A stretch of DNA of 64,000 bases, from the NCBI GenBank assembly GCA_003342895.1, contig PTFA01000024.1:3547052-3611051 (forward strand). Direction: 5' to 3'. The notes beneath the pieces were generated by a model that ran no database searches, had not been told where the DNA came from, and worked only from the letters and a program-made list of their open reading frames with translations. The translations under genes were made by a program, and so were the position numbers. This document shows, piece by piece, positions 35,132 through 47,634 of the stretch (position 1 is its first letter; every line of letters begins with the position of its first letter). The stretch is from Casuarius casuarius. Its lineage: Eukaryota > Chordata > Aves > Casuariiformes > Casuariidae.

Positions 35132-38100
35132 CATCTTTAAATGAAGTAGTAAATAGTTTTGTATATTCTGATGCATTTTTGCTGTTTATTATAACTCTGA
35201 ATGTTAATCCTCTGATTTTGCACTGTAGAAGTAATGTGTTTTGCTTTTGATTGCATCTTACGTGGTTTTGGCAGTTAAAGGGAAAATGAATTCTTTATCT
35301 ACAATGCACTCTTTTTGACATTTCTACAGGAAGATAGTCCTAAAAAGTGCTACAGGGACCACATTCGAACCTCATGAGATTTCACTGCAGTCAGGGATGA
35401 ATTTGGTCAGTGTGATGTAAGTTTTTAAAGGCAGTATATTCAGAGTAGCATGTCCCCTTTGTTCCTACTGATTTTCCCTTTTAGATGGGTGAAAATATCC
35501 TTTCCTTCAAAATAATTTCAGCAAAGAAAGATCTCTTGTCAAATTATTGATCACACTTCCTAGAAGTGCAATTCTAAATCTACAGGGTAGCTTTTCTGGC
35601 AGTATTGTCATGGCATTTGAGAGAGATTATCATCAATCCTTAGGAACACAGAAGCTGCAAGAATAGCTCTTTTTGCCTACATTAAGGTCTGCTTTGTTCA
35701 ACCAGTGCACCATCAAAGATTAGGAAAACCAATCACTCCTTGAGCTTTTTTGCTCAACCTAGAATATGTGAAAGAACATGAGGCAAGTTTGGCTGAAATG
35801 ACAACACAATGGAAGGAAGTTTTCTCATGTTTCTACTCCTATAAATCACATTTATTATATTGATTATTGTGGAGAAGAATGTCTTCAGGCTGAATCATAA
35901 AATAATGAGCCACTGAAATGTATGTAAAACTTTCTCCATCTGGTTCCGAAATTAGAATTTTTCCATAAGCTGTTCTTTCTATTATCTTACCACAGACTGC
36001 ACAATAATACAAAGCAGAGAAAATCATTTTTGTTTCCCACTTGTACTGGAGAAAATGGTAACCTGACTGACAGTAAGAAAGCTGAGATTTTTCCAGATCT
36101 GAAGCAACCGTCTTCCAAAGGGACCGGTGAACCGTACACAGTCATTTGCAAGGGCATCAACAGCGCTTCTCTTTTTACTGCATGTTTTATTCTTGAACAA
36201 GAGGGAATACACCTGTGAATAAATCTCACACCAAACCATCAATCTACACAGTCTTTCCCAGACTGCAGAATATCTTTTGTATTGATTATTGTGTGTCTGA
36301 TTTCTAGAGGAATAAGCTTTTACAGTAGCTATGAGAAACATCAAAGCCAGTATATTTTCCTACCCTGCTTTGAGTGCATTTGATTTCTTTTTTTCCCCCC
36401 TCTCTGAGAACACCTAAAAATCTAGAGGGAGATTTATTTATTTGTACTGAGGTCAAGAATCCATGTTTCTCATCAATTTAAACCAAAAGTGACTTTTCCT
36501 TAGCCTGCTCTTTCTAGAGAGTCATGAATTTGGAAAGGAGTTGGAGCTCTTTGAGAAGTGAACAGGAGAACCCTATTCAGTTGGACTTGGTGTTACTACC
36601 GCTCCTGAAGCAATCGGAGAGTGGGAGACCAAGTGGTTTCTTCAGCGACTTCAAGTGGCCAGCATGCCCTCGTAGCTGCTGTCTGAGACATCCCAGTTTC
36701 TCCTGTGGGGCAGCCAGCCTGGCTTTTGTAAAATAGGGAGGCTGTGACTGCTGAGGTCTCCAGAGAGACCTACTGCTGCAAGCAGATATTGACTCTGTCT
36801 GCGGGCACAGCCTGCTCTGTTATCTGTAATGTGTGGATGAGTCTTTCTCATGACTTCTGATTTTGAGAGGCAAGGAAGAGCTTAAGGAAAGCAGTCAGCA
36901 TGTTTTCATCAGCAGAAAGAAAAATGAGATAAGCCTTAATTCTTAACACCCTTATTTGTTACTCATTAGAAAATCTGAGAGATTTCTAATTAGTGTTTTT
37001 TCTTTAGTTTAGTTAAAAAGAAATGTGTGGTTTTAAAGTTGTTTTTTTTCCTTGGGAATTTCCTTAGCATTTTTGTAGCACACTTTCCTTTCTTTAAGAG
37101 TATCATTGATTCTCATAGGTCTCATATCACCCTTTTATAGAAGACAATTAGAAAGCTAAAACTCTAATTTGTAGTGAAAGCATAAATTCCAGCATAATAT
37201 GTTTCTTCTGTGGTATGTTTTGGGTTATTTGACACCTGCTAAAGCTCCCTCTTCTGGCTTTCAAAAATTTTAACTTCCAGTTTTATTCAAAGGTGGCTTT
37301 ATACTTGTGAAAGATACTAAATTGAGGGAATGAGCATGGATCATTTGTAAGGAAATGATCTGCACTTCTGCAGTATGGGTAAGAGGTTCAGATAATTAAC
37401 ATGTTTCCAAGGTTTTGCCCCTAATCAGGAAAAGTATTGTAGGAATCTCTTTTTGGCTCTGCTCTTAGGCTGTGGGGGTCTAACTTCACATGGATTCCTA
37501 TTTGTAGCATAACTTTCCAAAATCAGCGTGAAATGCCTAATAGAAGTTTCTCTATAAGGGAAAAGCTTCACTTCAGTATCCCTGGTAAGTGAAGAGACTC
37601 ACTCCCACAGGTCTTTTCCATATTCCTTTTGCTGTCTAAGGAGGAGCCATCATGAAAGCTAAATACCTATGCAAGGCAGTTAAGGGAGAAAAAATCTCCA
37701 CATTTTGGCCCCATCTCTTAAGTGGAAAATAGACAAAATGGAGTATCTTTCAGGGAAGCAGAAGGAACACCATGCTGGATTTCTCAGTCAGGCCTTTTTC
37801 TCCTCCACATACCTCTATCTTCACTTCACATCAAATCCTGCTTTTCCCATCACCCATCTTTAGACGCCTTTGTGATGCACAGCTTAATCAGCATGCTTGT
37901 CAGTTAGAAATGTTTCTGACAAAATACATTTTCATGGGACTTTACCATGTGTTGCTAAACTTCCAGCAGGAAAGTTCAGTCTGCAGGGTGTAGTTTCTTA
38001 TCAAAATCAGAAAAAAGAAAGGAAGAGGCAAGGCAACTTTCTTCAGAAACAGCGCTGAGGTTCAAATCTCAGCTCAATTAAGTAGCTATCTATAGACAGT

Positions 38101-39738
38101 GAAGTGTCTCTAACAAAAACATATTAAAAGAAACTTACTCCAGGATAGGCAACATGTGAGAGGAGGGCCCAAATTTGAATGGGAGTGCCCTAAAAGCCAT
38201 GCGATTGCTTTGACTGCTGGGTTGTGGACTATTCTTGCTCATTTTTCAAGTTCTGAAAAGTCTTTATTTCACTGCTAGACAAAGCAGAAAGATTTTTGCA
38301 GTCTCAGTTTGGGGTGGTTGGCTGAGAGCGTTGTCAGGGAAATAATTTTCCACAGAAATCTGCTTGGTATTTTTGGAGTTTGGAAACAAGGGTCTCTTTC
38401 CAGTGTAAGAAATGAGCTAGCCTTTATCACACTGTACAGCACAAATAGTATACTTGGAGGAACTCAAATGTTTGAACATTTCTCTTTCTTCACTGAGCAA
38501 GACCCGAAAAGTCTGCAGGATAGCTACAGATATAGCCTACCATTTTTCAGCAATTCATAAATGAAGCTGTGGTCTTCAGTCTTCTCACAAATCCTGTAAG
38601 TTTCAAACCATTTCTGTGTTTCCATCATTAGATGTATGAATGTTAATGATCTTCTCCTCATGTCTTCTTCTGTGACTTGAGTCTTTCTAGCCATTAGACT
38701 TCTAAGATATCTGGGTACCCAGCCAAGTCTTTGCTATGCACCACATTCAGCTATTTTGCTGTGATGTTTTCCCCCTCTTCATATCATTGTATGTGGAATG
38801 ATCCCATCACCCAGCTGACAGTTGTATCTCTTCCATCTCACTGTGTCCAGTTATCACCCCTGGTTTATCTATCTCCATTTTTCTCCTGTGCTTTGCTGAA
38901 GCTTAGCAGAAATGTGTATTGCAGAATATGCTGCCACAGGCCAAGCCAAAAGCAATTTTTCTTGTACCCAGTACCCACAAATTGAGATCACGGCTTATCA
39001 GTGTTTCACCTGGGGAGCACAGTTTGCGGCTACAGCTCACAATACTTATTACTGACAGGTGAGATTAGAACTGCTTCTAGAGTGAATCCTATTCTTTTTC
39101 TACATCTGGAGCTGTGATAGTGCATAGAAAACTAATACAGAACTAATATAGCCTTAAAGACGTATAAATTCAATTATTTGTTGTAGTCTGAACATTTGGA
39201 GTTGCGTATTATCAGTGTGGTTTGTACTGTCAGCTGTAGTTATGTACATACAAATAATGTATTTACTTCCTGCATATAAAATCATATGTATGCACAAGTT
39301 TGGAAATCTGGAGTGGTAAAAATTGAGCAGGATTGTCTTGAATAATTCAGATTATTTTATTTCCAGTGACTTTGCAACTGTATCATTCCTTGGGAGATTT
39401 GCCAGCCTCAAAGGAAATAAGAAATACTCTATAAACTCTGTTTCTGGAATGGAGCAGCAAAAGGGCTAACTCATCAGTGTGGAAGCAATTCAAACCAATA
39501 AATACTGGGAGTTCTCTAGCCAATATGAAACAATAAAGACAAATGCTATAAACTAATCCTAGAAACTATGCCAAACCATTTTTTCTCTAAGACTGAAACA
39601 CTTTCATACTGCTCCACTGAATGTTTATCATCTTTCACAAAATGTAGACACTAAATATTTTTTCTTTCTCATGGTGTAAGAGCCTTGAAATCTGGGATAT
39701 TAGCCATTTTAGACTGAGAGAAACCCTAGGTCATCTTA

Positions 39739-39880
39739 GATGTTTTTCTGCAGAAAAACAGAAGGAAAGATCTCTAGAAAAGAGCACTTGCTCAAGATCT
39801 GAGAAACTCGGGTTTTATTCTGCTCTGCCTGAATCAGGCCAGGGATTCATACCCAGTAGTGCCAGCCCTAGGTAGGAGCT
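39739..39880 (+). repeat. Possible MIR-like / tRNA-derived SINE remnant
   Basis: GAGCACTTGCTCAAGATCTG followed by GGGTTTTATTCTGCTCTGCC resembles the internal promoter-B-like part of MIR/CORE-SINEs (a GAGCAC...GGGTTC-TATTCC-AGCTCTGCC layout). The similarity is weak and judged by eye. Confidence 0.3.
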
Positions 39881-40726
39881 CTGACCACCAGCCTATTCTG
39901 GATTCCTGTGCTCTTGCTTTGGCTGCTCAATCTCTCCTGCATCTGGGAAGTCTCTCCCAGTCAGCTGTGGTCTATACTCTGCAATATTTGTAGCTTCACA
40001 TGCAATAACAGTCAAAACAAAACAAAACAATCTCCACATCTGACTGCGGTGTTTCTGCAAAGTACTTGCATGTGTGCAAAACTTGAACCTCAGCAGACCC
40101 AGTGAAGCCTGGTTTTCACTCACAGTCCATGAGGAACACTGTCATGTACAATACAGGTATGTCAGAATGTATTGTATACACTGCCCAAACAGTGTAGTTT
40201 AGTAGATATAATATTGAGTGAGATACAAGTTAGAAGGTAGGAGAACCGGGACTGGTGGTGCTCTGGCAGGAACCCTGGCTGTGAAGGCCATGAAGGAAAG
40301 GAAGAGGGAGCAGTGCAGGGGACTGCTTGGGGGAGGGAGAGTCAACTTTTCTCATATTATCACAACACAAGTTATAATCAGCCCCACTGCTGAATATTGG
40401 GTTGCTGTTCTCCAATGCACAATTTGTGCTTATGTGTGTGAAAAAGACTAATTACTCATTGGATTTGGAGACTCGATGTACCAAAGTTTAATTTTGCAAT
40501 TTGTTAGCTGGCATGTTAAGGGAGTAATGACGAGTTTGTCATTATGATAGCAACCGGGTTTAGCACTGCCATGGGGGAGCTGGCTGCCAGGAGGTGGGCA
40601 GAGAGGAGAGCAGGGCTGCCCAGTTAGCCTGTCATCTGAGGACTGGGCAGGTGCTGGGTGTTTGGCACAGGCTTGTTGCTCCTGACTGTGCTGCTGCTGG
40701 CTGTCATTTCTACTTTTTATTTTGTA
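39881..40726. other. Non-coding intergenic sequence with possible conserved patch
   Basis: No gene recognised. Around 40495-40590 a non-repetitive stretch contains the inverted repeat TAATGAC/GTCATTA (40525-40531 and 40538-40544) separated by six bases. A looks-like-enhancer reading is possible but unproven. Confidence 0.4.
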
Positions 40727-40800
40727 AAGGCATTGTGTTTATAACAGGGTCGAAGGTCAGACTGACTCAGTTCTTGGTTTGTTCTCTTGCTGATGCCCCT
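40727..40800 (+). mobile_element. Possible CR1 3'-tail fragment
   Basis: GGCATTGTGTTTATAACAGG followed by GAAGGTCAGACTGAC resembles the CR1 3'UTR signature (GCCTGTGTTATACAGGAGG then TCAGACTAGATGAT). No upstream CR1 body is visible, so it is either a tiny 5'-truncated copy or a chance match. Confidence 0.3.
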
Positions 40801-43754
40801 AATCAAACGTTCTGAGAAAGTAAATTAAGATGTTTGGTGATGTATATGGTTTATGCTTAAATAACCCTAGAGAAGGAACATGCACTGAGCCAGGTTTCTC
40901 GCACTAACAGGAGCTGACATAGAACATCCCAGTGGAGGAGCATCAGCTGCCCAGCTCTTCTCCATGTTATAGAAGCTAAGTCTTGGTTTATTAGTCGCTG
41001 TGATAAGCTGTCTCAACGAGCTGGCCGAATTGTCTTTCCTGGGGGTGGTTTGTCAAAATAGGTCTTTGAGGCAAGCTTGGCCCATCCAAATTAAGTGCTG
41101 GTGTCAGCACTGACTGTGCTGGAGCAGCGATTGCTTATGCCATGGCTGATGTTGGCCCTTCAACTCCATCAAACCTGCCTGTTGACTAAAAGAAAAAAAA
41201 TGCATGTAGGGGTTGTAATATTTACTGTGGGGAGTAGCATATTCTGAATTAATGCTGCTGGGAATAAAGTCTAGGCAGAATATCTCTGTTAGAGCAGAAA
41301 GCTGCAAACAAGTCTGAGAGAGACCCCAAACCTTTCTCTTTAGGATGCTAAATAGAATGTAGAAAGTTTTGCTGTTCTCACTTTTGCTTGCCAAAATGGC
41401 TCTCTTCCGAGGGTGATTTGGACGTTGTAGATATGAGAAAAAATAATCAGGTGGAAACTGCCTGCTGCTGAGATCTTTTTTATACAGATATTCTTTGTGC
41501 ACTTAAGACAGGCCAGATTTATAGAAGAAGATGATACTGAAACAAATAAAAGTCAAGCACAATCCTACTCTGAAAAGTGACAGTACCCAGTGTTTCTTGT
41601 TTCTCCCTAATTTCCATATCTAACACTTTCAATTTACAAGTAAAAAGATGTGAATTTCTTTTCCTCCAGGACAGTGGTACTTGTTTATCCCGGATACTAA
41701 GTTAGTTTCTTTGTTCCCTACCCATCACTGCCAGTAACATAGGCAACAGCAACTGCATTAGACCCTCAGTTTTTCTATTGAAACTGGGTTTTTTATTATG
41801 CTCTTAATGGTATATGTTCAGCCCTTTAGTGAGCATGCAAATGTAATTCCCTGGATTTAGTAACACTGAGAGAGGAATATATGCAAATGTGGGTAGCTAG
41901 GTTGGCTCTGTGGGGCCTAGTGGAACCACATATTTGTTGCTGAAGTCGGTACGTGCGATCAGCTCTACTAATATGTAATGTTGAAACAAATATTTTACAT
42001 AGCACAATTTGCTGTTTTTTCCTACCTCTCCCCCAGTACCTGAAACACAGATCAGATCTGTTCTGGGAGATCTGACTTTTTTTCCCTTTAGCTCAGATTT
42101 GTTAGCCAGCTTCAGAGGGCTGCCATCCCAAATTTTCAGCTCTTTCAGAGTTCATCTATCTCTGTGCAACTTTGCTGCCAGGTAGCTGGGGAGGCCTGGT
42201 GGATGCGATCCCTTGTTTTCCTCTGGCTCTTTCTGTCCAGCTGGCGCTGGCAGCACGCTGGGGCACTCGCGTCAGAACCCCTTCCTTTACATGAAGGAAC
42301 AACGTTTAACAGCCCAATTTCTGCTGCGCTGTTTCTTGTTGGAGCGCTTTGCGTTTGTCTCAGACAAAAACCGAGCAGAGGCATTTAAACTGTCTGCATG
42401 TTTCTTCATGTTCTCATTTTATGCCTCAAATCTTTTCTCTTGCCAAATGCCCTTCTCAGTAATTGCTTTCTAAACCCTGGAGCACACCACCTCAGGCCTG
42501 GTTTGCTATCCCCATGGCCAGCTGACAAATTCCCTTGAGATACAGTCCTAATTCCTTCTCCCACAAACAATTTGCCTTCTGCACACAAGAAAAATGGCTT
42601 AGATCAGAAAATTCACATCTCAAAATTTTGTAAGGGGACGTGGATCCCTTTTTTTGGAACTATAGATATATTGGTGAACACGTTATGTGAAATCGAGTCT
42701 CTGCTGTGTAACCTTAAATTTGTTTTTATTAATTGCATGAAGTGGGAGTGGAGCAAACAGTTTTGTTTCTGATATTGGATACAATTTGTCTTTGAAGGGC
42801 TCCCCGCTTCTCTCCTTGTTTTGCTGGGCAATCTGAACCCAAAGTGCTGTTATCAGGAAAAAAACAAAGCTTTTGAGTGTTTACTACTGTGAAATTCCTG
42901 CTGTGATGTACAAGCAGATGAATGCCCGAATCCACAATTCATGGTTTTAACTAAGTAATTTGGACAGTAGCCTCATATGGAATTTGCCCATTTCTACCTT
43001 GAACTCCTTATAGTATAAACTGAAACGTACTTCTCTGCAAGGTGTTGCTAAAAAGTCTGATTCTGAATGTGTGCCTCATCACAGAGGATTTGTAATCACA
43101 AGAGTTGCACAATATTTTGTGTATGAACGGCTGTATAAATTAAATTATTGCCTTTATTAGATTTGGTTTAGAGGCTAATTACAGCTATTTTAGGAATGCT
43201 GAATGCAACTGCTTGATTTGGGCATGGCTGTACAAAAATACTGTCTATTCTATTTATTCTTCCTTGCTTCAATTTTAGATTAAGTCCTTAACTATTATAC
43301 TGAAACCTACTGGAAATACAACTATTTTCTAGTGAAAAATGACCAGGAATTAAATTATTTGAAGTGTTAAGACAATGACGTGACAATCGTTCAATCTTCA
43401 TACCTTATTTAGGCACAATTCCCCATTTCTGGGTAGTAATTCTTCAGTACAGCAGACTATTCCAGCAACTTCCCTATGTCTCTGGGATCACCAGGCTTAG
43501 TTTGAATAGTGTCTGGCTTCTCTAGTGATGCCTGGAGAGCTCAGCACCAAAGCAGAGAATTTGCTGGAGCCAGCAATTTGAACAAAGTGCCGTCTTAGCT
43601 AAGCAGCAGGAAATGCCGAGGAGAGGGATAAGACTGTGACTCCTGTTCTTCACAGTTAATTAGATGGTTAAGCCCAAACCAGAAGGAAGCATCTAATGCT
43701 ACTCAGTTTTAAACCCTCTCCTAAAGCTGAGGTCAATCCTATATAACAAGAAGG

Positions 43755-43772
43755 AAAAAAAAAAAAAAAAAA
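43755..43772 (+). repeat. A18 homopolymer
   Basis: Eighteen consecutive A residues, with no recognised retroelement upstream. Confidence 0.9.
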
Positions 43773-45848
43773 GCAAAATACAAGGATCCTCTCCATTTAA
43801 CTAGTGGCTAGGGCATTCAATGGAGTATACTCTAAAATTTCTTTTTTGCCTGATTTGGAGAAGACATTTAAGTCCAACACTTTGTTATTAGGTATTCTGG
43901 GCTTGACTTTTTTCTCCTGTGAAGTCATTCCATTTCTTATCAATATTTTATGGGTTGGGATTTAGACTACCTAGGTGAGTGCACTAACAACCGGATTGTC
44001 TGTTTTGTCTCTCCCTACCTCTTATCCTGGGAATATCTCACTATTTGTAAGAAGTGGAATGGCCTTAGTTGGAGAGATGGGGAAACACTTATTCCAAGAT
44101 ACTGTGCAATTCAGGCAATATCTAATGATGTGGAAAGTTTATGCAAGACCCTGACCTGAATCAGGACAAGTGAAGGGAAGATCCATGCTCTGATGTACTG
44201 AATATGCCAGAGGACACTTCCTTCCAAAGTCTTGACGATCACTGCCTTCTGCACAAGTATTGAGTCTTAGATATATGCAAGGGGCAGGAAGGAGGAATGC
44301 CTACTAATGTTACTGATTTTTAGCAGGAGTTAAGATCCCAGGTAGCTCAATGGCATCAGGCAACAGGTAATATGCACAGCCTCTTATTTTGGCATGTGGA
44401 GATTCTGCTAGACTTAACTCCACCTAGGGTTAAGGGGGGGATAGGAAGGGTCTCCATGGCTCCTAAATACTGGAGTCCTTTGCAGATACAGCCTATACAT
44501 TACTGAGGAGTATTTGGGTTTTTGTGTTGCTAATTACATTCTTCTGGTAGTAATGATTGGAAGTTCATGTGGGTTCTTCCTGAGAATAAAAGATGTATCT
44601 GAAGGTTGGAAGGTTCTGCATCTCCACTTTTTCTCATCACTTCACCTTCTCTGAAGCTTACCTCTCTACCTTAATCACGTGCATAGCAGGTGATAAAGGA
44701 AGCTAAGGACACTAGGGCAAAAATACCTAGGAAAATAGGTACTTTAATACTTATAAAGAGCAGACAGAATATTGACTTTTTTTTTTAAAATAACGGCTAA
44801 AGCTGTTTAGCTGATTATAGCCATCCATACAGTTAATCACATTCAGAAAATAATTTATTTTATTGATATATTTTAAGGGATTTCAAAATATATGAATTGC
44901 TGTGGCAGACTTACAAAAGTAAACTAGATATGAGGATATATTGTCTTGGACCCAGATTTTTTAAGGTAGCTTTCACAGCATTGAGATAGAGGACTGCATA
45001 GTAGAATTATTCAAAGTGGCTAGCAGCTAATTCTTGATTTTTAGTGATTTCACACGATTAATTTATTTTTGTTTCCAATTCTCATTAGGTGTCTGTCTAT
45101 ATCTCTAGGTACGAGAATATCTTTAAAATATATGATCTTCAACCCATTGGTATAGTAGTGAAATATGTGCCACTTAGCTTTTCCCTCTTATTAGGTTCAA
45201 ATTTACTTCATTTTTCACCTCACACAGACCTTGCATTACTGTAAATTATTTACATGAAAAGTGCTAAATCATGATACTAAGGTTAATGAAAAATGTGATT
45301 TGTATTAAACAGAAAACAACTTCTGCCTTACTTCAAGCTGGTTGCAATTCTCTTTTTTTCCCCCTTGTATCTTTACTTTTTTTGCCTGAGATTTGAGTAT
45401 CAGCAGGTTCAGGGGTGACATCTGACTAGATAAATACACATGCTAGATAATTTCCACAAGTGTGTCTGTGTTGCTTACCAGTACCTGGAAGATGCAATTC
45501 CTTTTAAAGCGTCAAGGAAGGATGGTAGATCTTGACTAAGTCATCAGTTTAGCACTCAGGAGATCAGGTTCACAACTTTGCTGCAAGTATCCAGGGATGT
45601 TTCTGAAGGTGTGGGTACTAATGCTACTTATTTTTCATCAAACTATGAACTCATTGGATCATCAGTTTGCCTTATCTTACCTGGATTTACCCAGTGTTTA
45701 GCATCATGGGTCCTCACCTTGTCTGGAATTTTTAGGTACTTCTGTCAGTAATGTAAATAATACATGATCATATCAGTAAAGCAGAAATATATTTAGAGTC
45801 CACTCAGGCTTAAGACTTGCTTCTAAAATAAAGTCTGCAAACTAGAAA

Positions 45849-45876
45849 GACAGACAGTAAGACAGACAGACAGACA
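45849..45876 (+). repeat. (GACA)n microsatellite, interrupted
   Basis: Two GACA units, a GTAA interruption, then four GACA units. GACA/GATA repeats are common on sauropsid sex chromosomes, but this short copy carries no such information. Confidence 0.85.
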
Positions 45877-47634
45877 CCCATAATACTTGTGGGTTTTTTT
45901 AATCTTCTATTGCCCTGAACTGAGTATTCTAATATTCTCTAACAGGCAATCTTGCTATGTTGCTCTAAAAATCAAAAGATCCTGATAAGCTAAAATCATT
46001 TTTTCATATCAGTATTTCCTATGTTGCTATCACTAAACTATGTTAGCAAGCACCACAGGTTAGCTTCTTTTGAAGTTTAAAAATAAGCTGTTTTATTCTC
46101 ATTACTCCTCTCAGCACAGCTCCTTATAAGTACTTACAGAAAGGGATTAATCTAACTACCTGTAAAAGCTGAAGGATGTTTGCAGCTACAAAAATTTTCT
46201 GGATTCCTTCTCAATCATTTCATCTTTTGTTGATCTGGTCTGCTGCTTCCCGGGATTGAATGGCATCTGAGCAAAACGCTCAAGCAAAAGCTTTCACAGG
46301 CACTGGATAGATCAGAACAGGCTGTGATTTCTTGTTACAAAATGATGGCTGCTCTGTGGTCTTTCCTTTTGATTATCATCACAGATATGCCAAGCCATCC
46401 AGAAGTAATTTAGATACTTGGCAAACTCTTCTATTCCTCTGTAGTCAAAGAATGGAGAGAGCAGTTTGTTCGTGTCCCAGCCTCTGAAAATGTAACACAA
46501 AGTGCTCACTGTCAGTATCTTCTCCACTACCTTTTAGCACCTCTGTGTTCAGTCCTTTATCTCACACTGTGAAGCTCTGAGCCAGAAATACGTCTCTGTG
46601 CCTTGATGCAGCACAATGGGACACCGTGGCCTGCCGAGTAAAGGGCACCACGCTTTCATTTTGAGCCTTGAAGCCGGGATTGAGCTGGACAATGCCTGTG
46701 CCCAGCTCGTTTGATGTTGGTTGGCTGGCTTTGGGAAGCAGGGAGTTTTTACAATGCAAGCAGTGACTTTAGGGGCTTTGCTGTCTGCACATCTCTACCT
46801 ATTGCATCAGTACTCTTATCCCTATATGTTCAAGACTGGTTTCTATAGAAAGTGAGAGAAAGCCATGTGCTAAGCCCAAAGATCATAGAACTTATTTACT
46901 TTTTCTTAAAGGCTTGGAAGCAAGCAGAATGAAAATGCTTTGCTAGTCCTTGTTCTAAAGCATGGTATTCTGCTTACAGCCTTATCCAGCAAAGCGGATT
47001 TGTATGACTTTGAAACGCCAAGCTTAATTTTGTTCTAAGTAATCTAAAAAAGTTGGACAAAGCTGTATTCAACTTCTAATGTCTTTTTAAGCCTACCTTT
47101 TCTGTAACTTACAGAAGAATAATTAGCTCTCTTAATTAGCTATGGATCCTATTTAAAAAGATGCGTTGCACAGAAGTCATTTGAACAAGGTGGGACTTGT
47201 GTATCGTCTGCTACTATGAATTCCACCAGTAGAGGGTACTAATGACTTTCATCGATGACTCTCTTGCTTATGTAAATGTCAATATGCTCAGTGCTGAAAT
47301 GTCTATTTGAAAACAATGGTGTATTACCATTAGTAAACAGAAAGATCAGTTTGTCACCCAGTTTGCATTTCACTCTCTGCACTGGATTTCTCTTCTTGAT
47401 GGTCACTTCAGATGGTCTAATGGGTACGGCATGGGTTTGTCACGAGGGCTGTATAAAGGAGCATAAATTATCACATTAGCATGTGCACACTTGAAGACTG
47501 TATAAAGAAACGTCCTAATTCATTGTCTACATGTGTTGTTATTGCACAGGTAGCTGGATGCTTAATCCTTTGGAAAAGCTGCTTAGTACGTATGGCAATT
47601 ATGACTTTGAGTATCAGGCATGACTTCCTAAATG

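Larger units (their letters stand above)
33446..39738. other. Non-coding intergenic sequence
   Basis: No gene recognised. It holds a possible old-repeat remnant at about 34630-34715, a short direct repeat at 35097-35131, and an AT-rich patch with TAATTAG sites at 36920-37020. Open frames on both strands near 36.0-36.9 kb overlap each other and show no known domain. Confidence 0.55.
40801..47634. other. Non-coding intergenic sequence
   Basis: No gene recognised, including a search by eye for fructose-bisphosphatase exons, a syntenic neighbour of MFSD14B in human. It contains an A18 run at 43755-43772, a GACA microsatellite at 45849-45876, a CpG-enriched patch at 42235-42380, a candidate conserved AT-rich patch at 43085-43215, and paired TAATTAG sites near 47122-47144. 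The 132-codon minus-strand frame at 41104-41502 looks like chance. Confidence 0.55.

Noticed and set aside
38040..38080. tRNA T-arm-like GAGGTTCAAATCTC
   Set aside because: No D-arm, anticodon arm or acceptor stem in the flanking 70 bases. At most a SINE fragment, too weak to list.
41104..41502. 132-codon minus-strand open frame
   Set aside because: No recognised domain, no splice or promoter context, and a length expected by chance somewhere in a window this size.
45540..45605. MIR-like stretch (TTTAGCACTCAGGAGATCAGG)
   Set aside because: The similarity is confined to a few words and does not extend through the SINE body.
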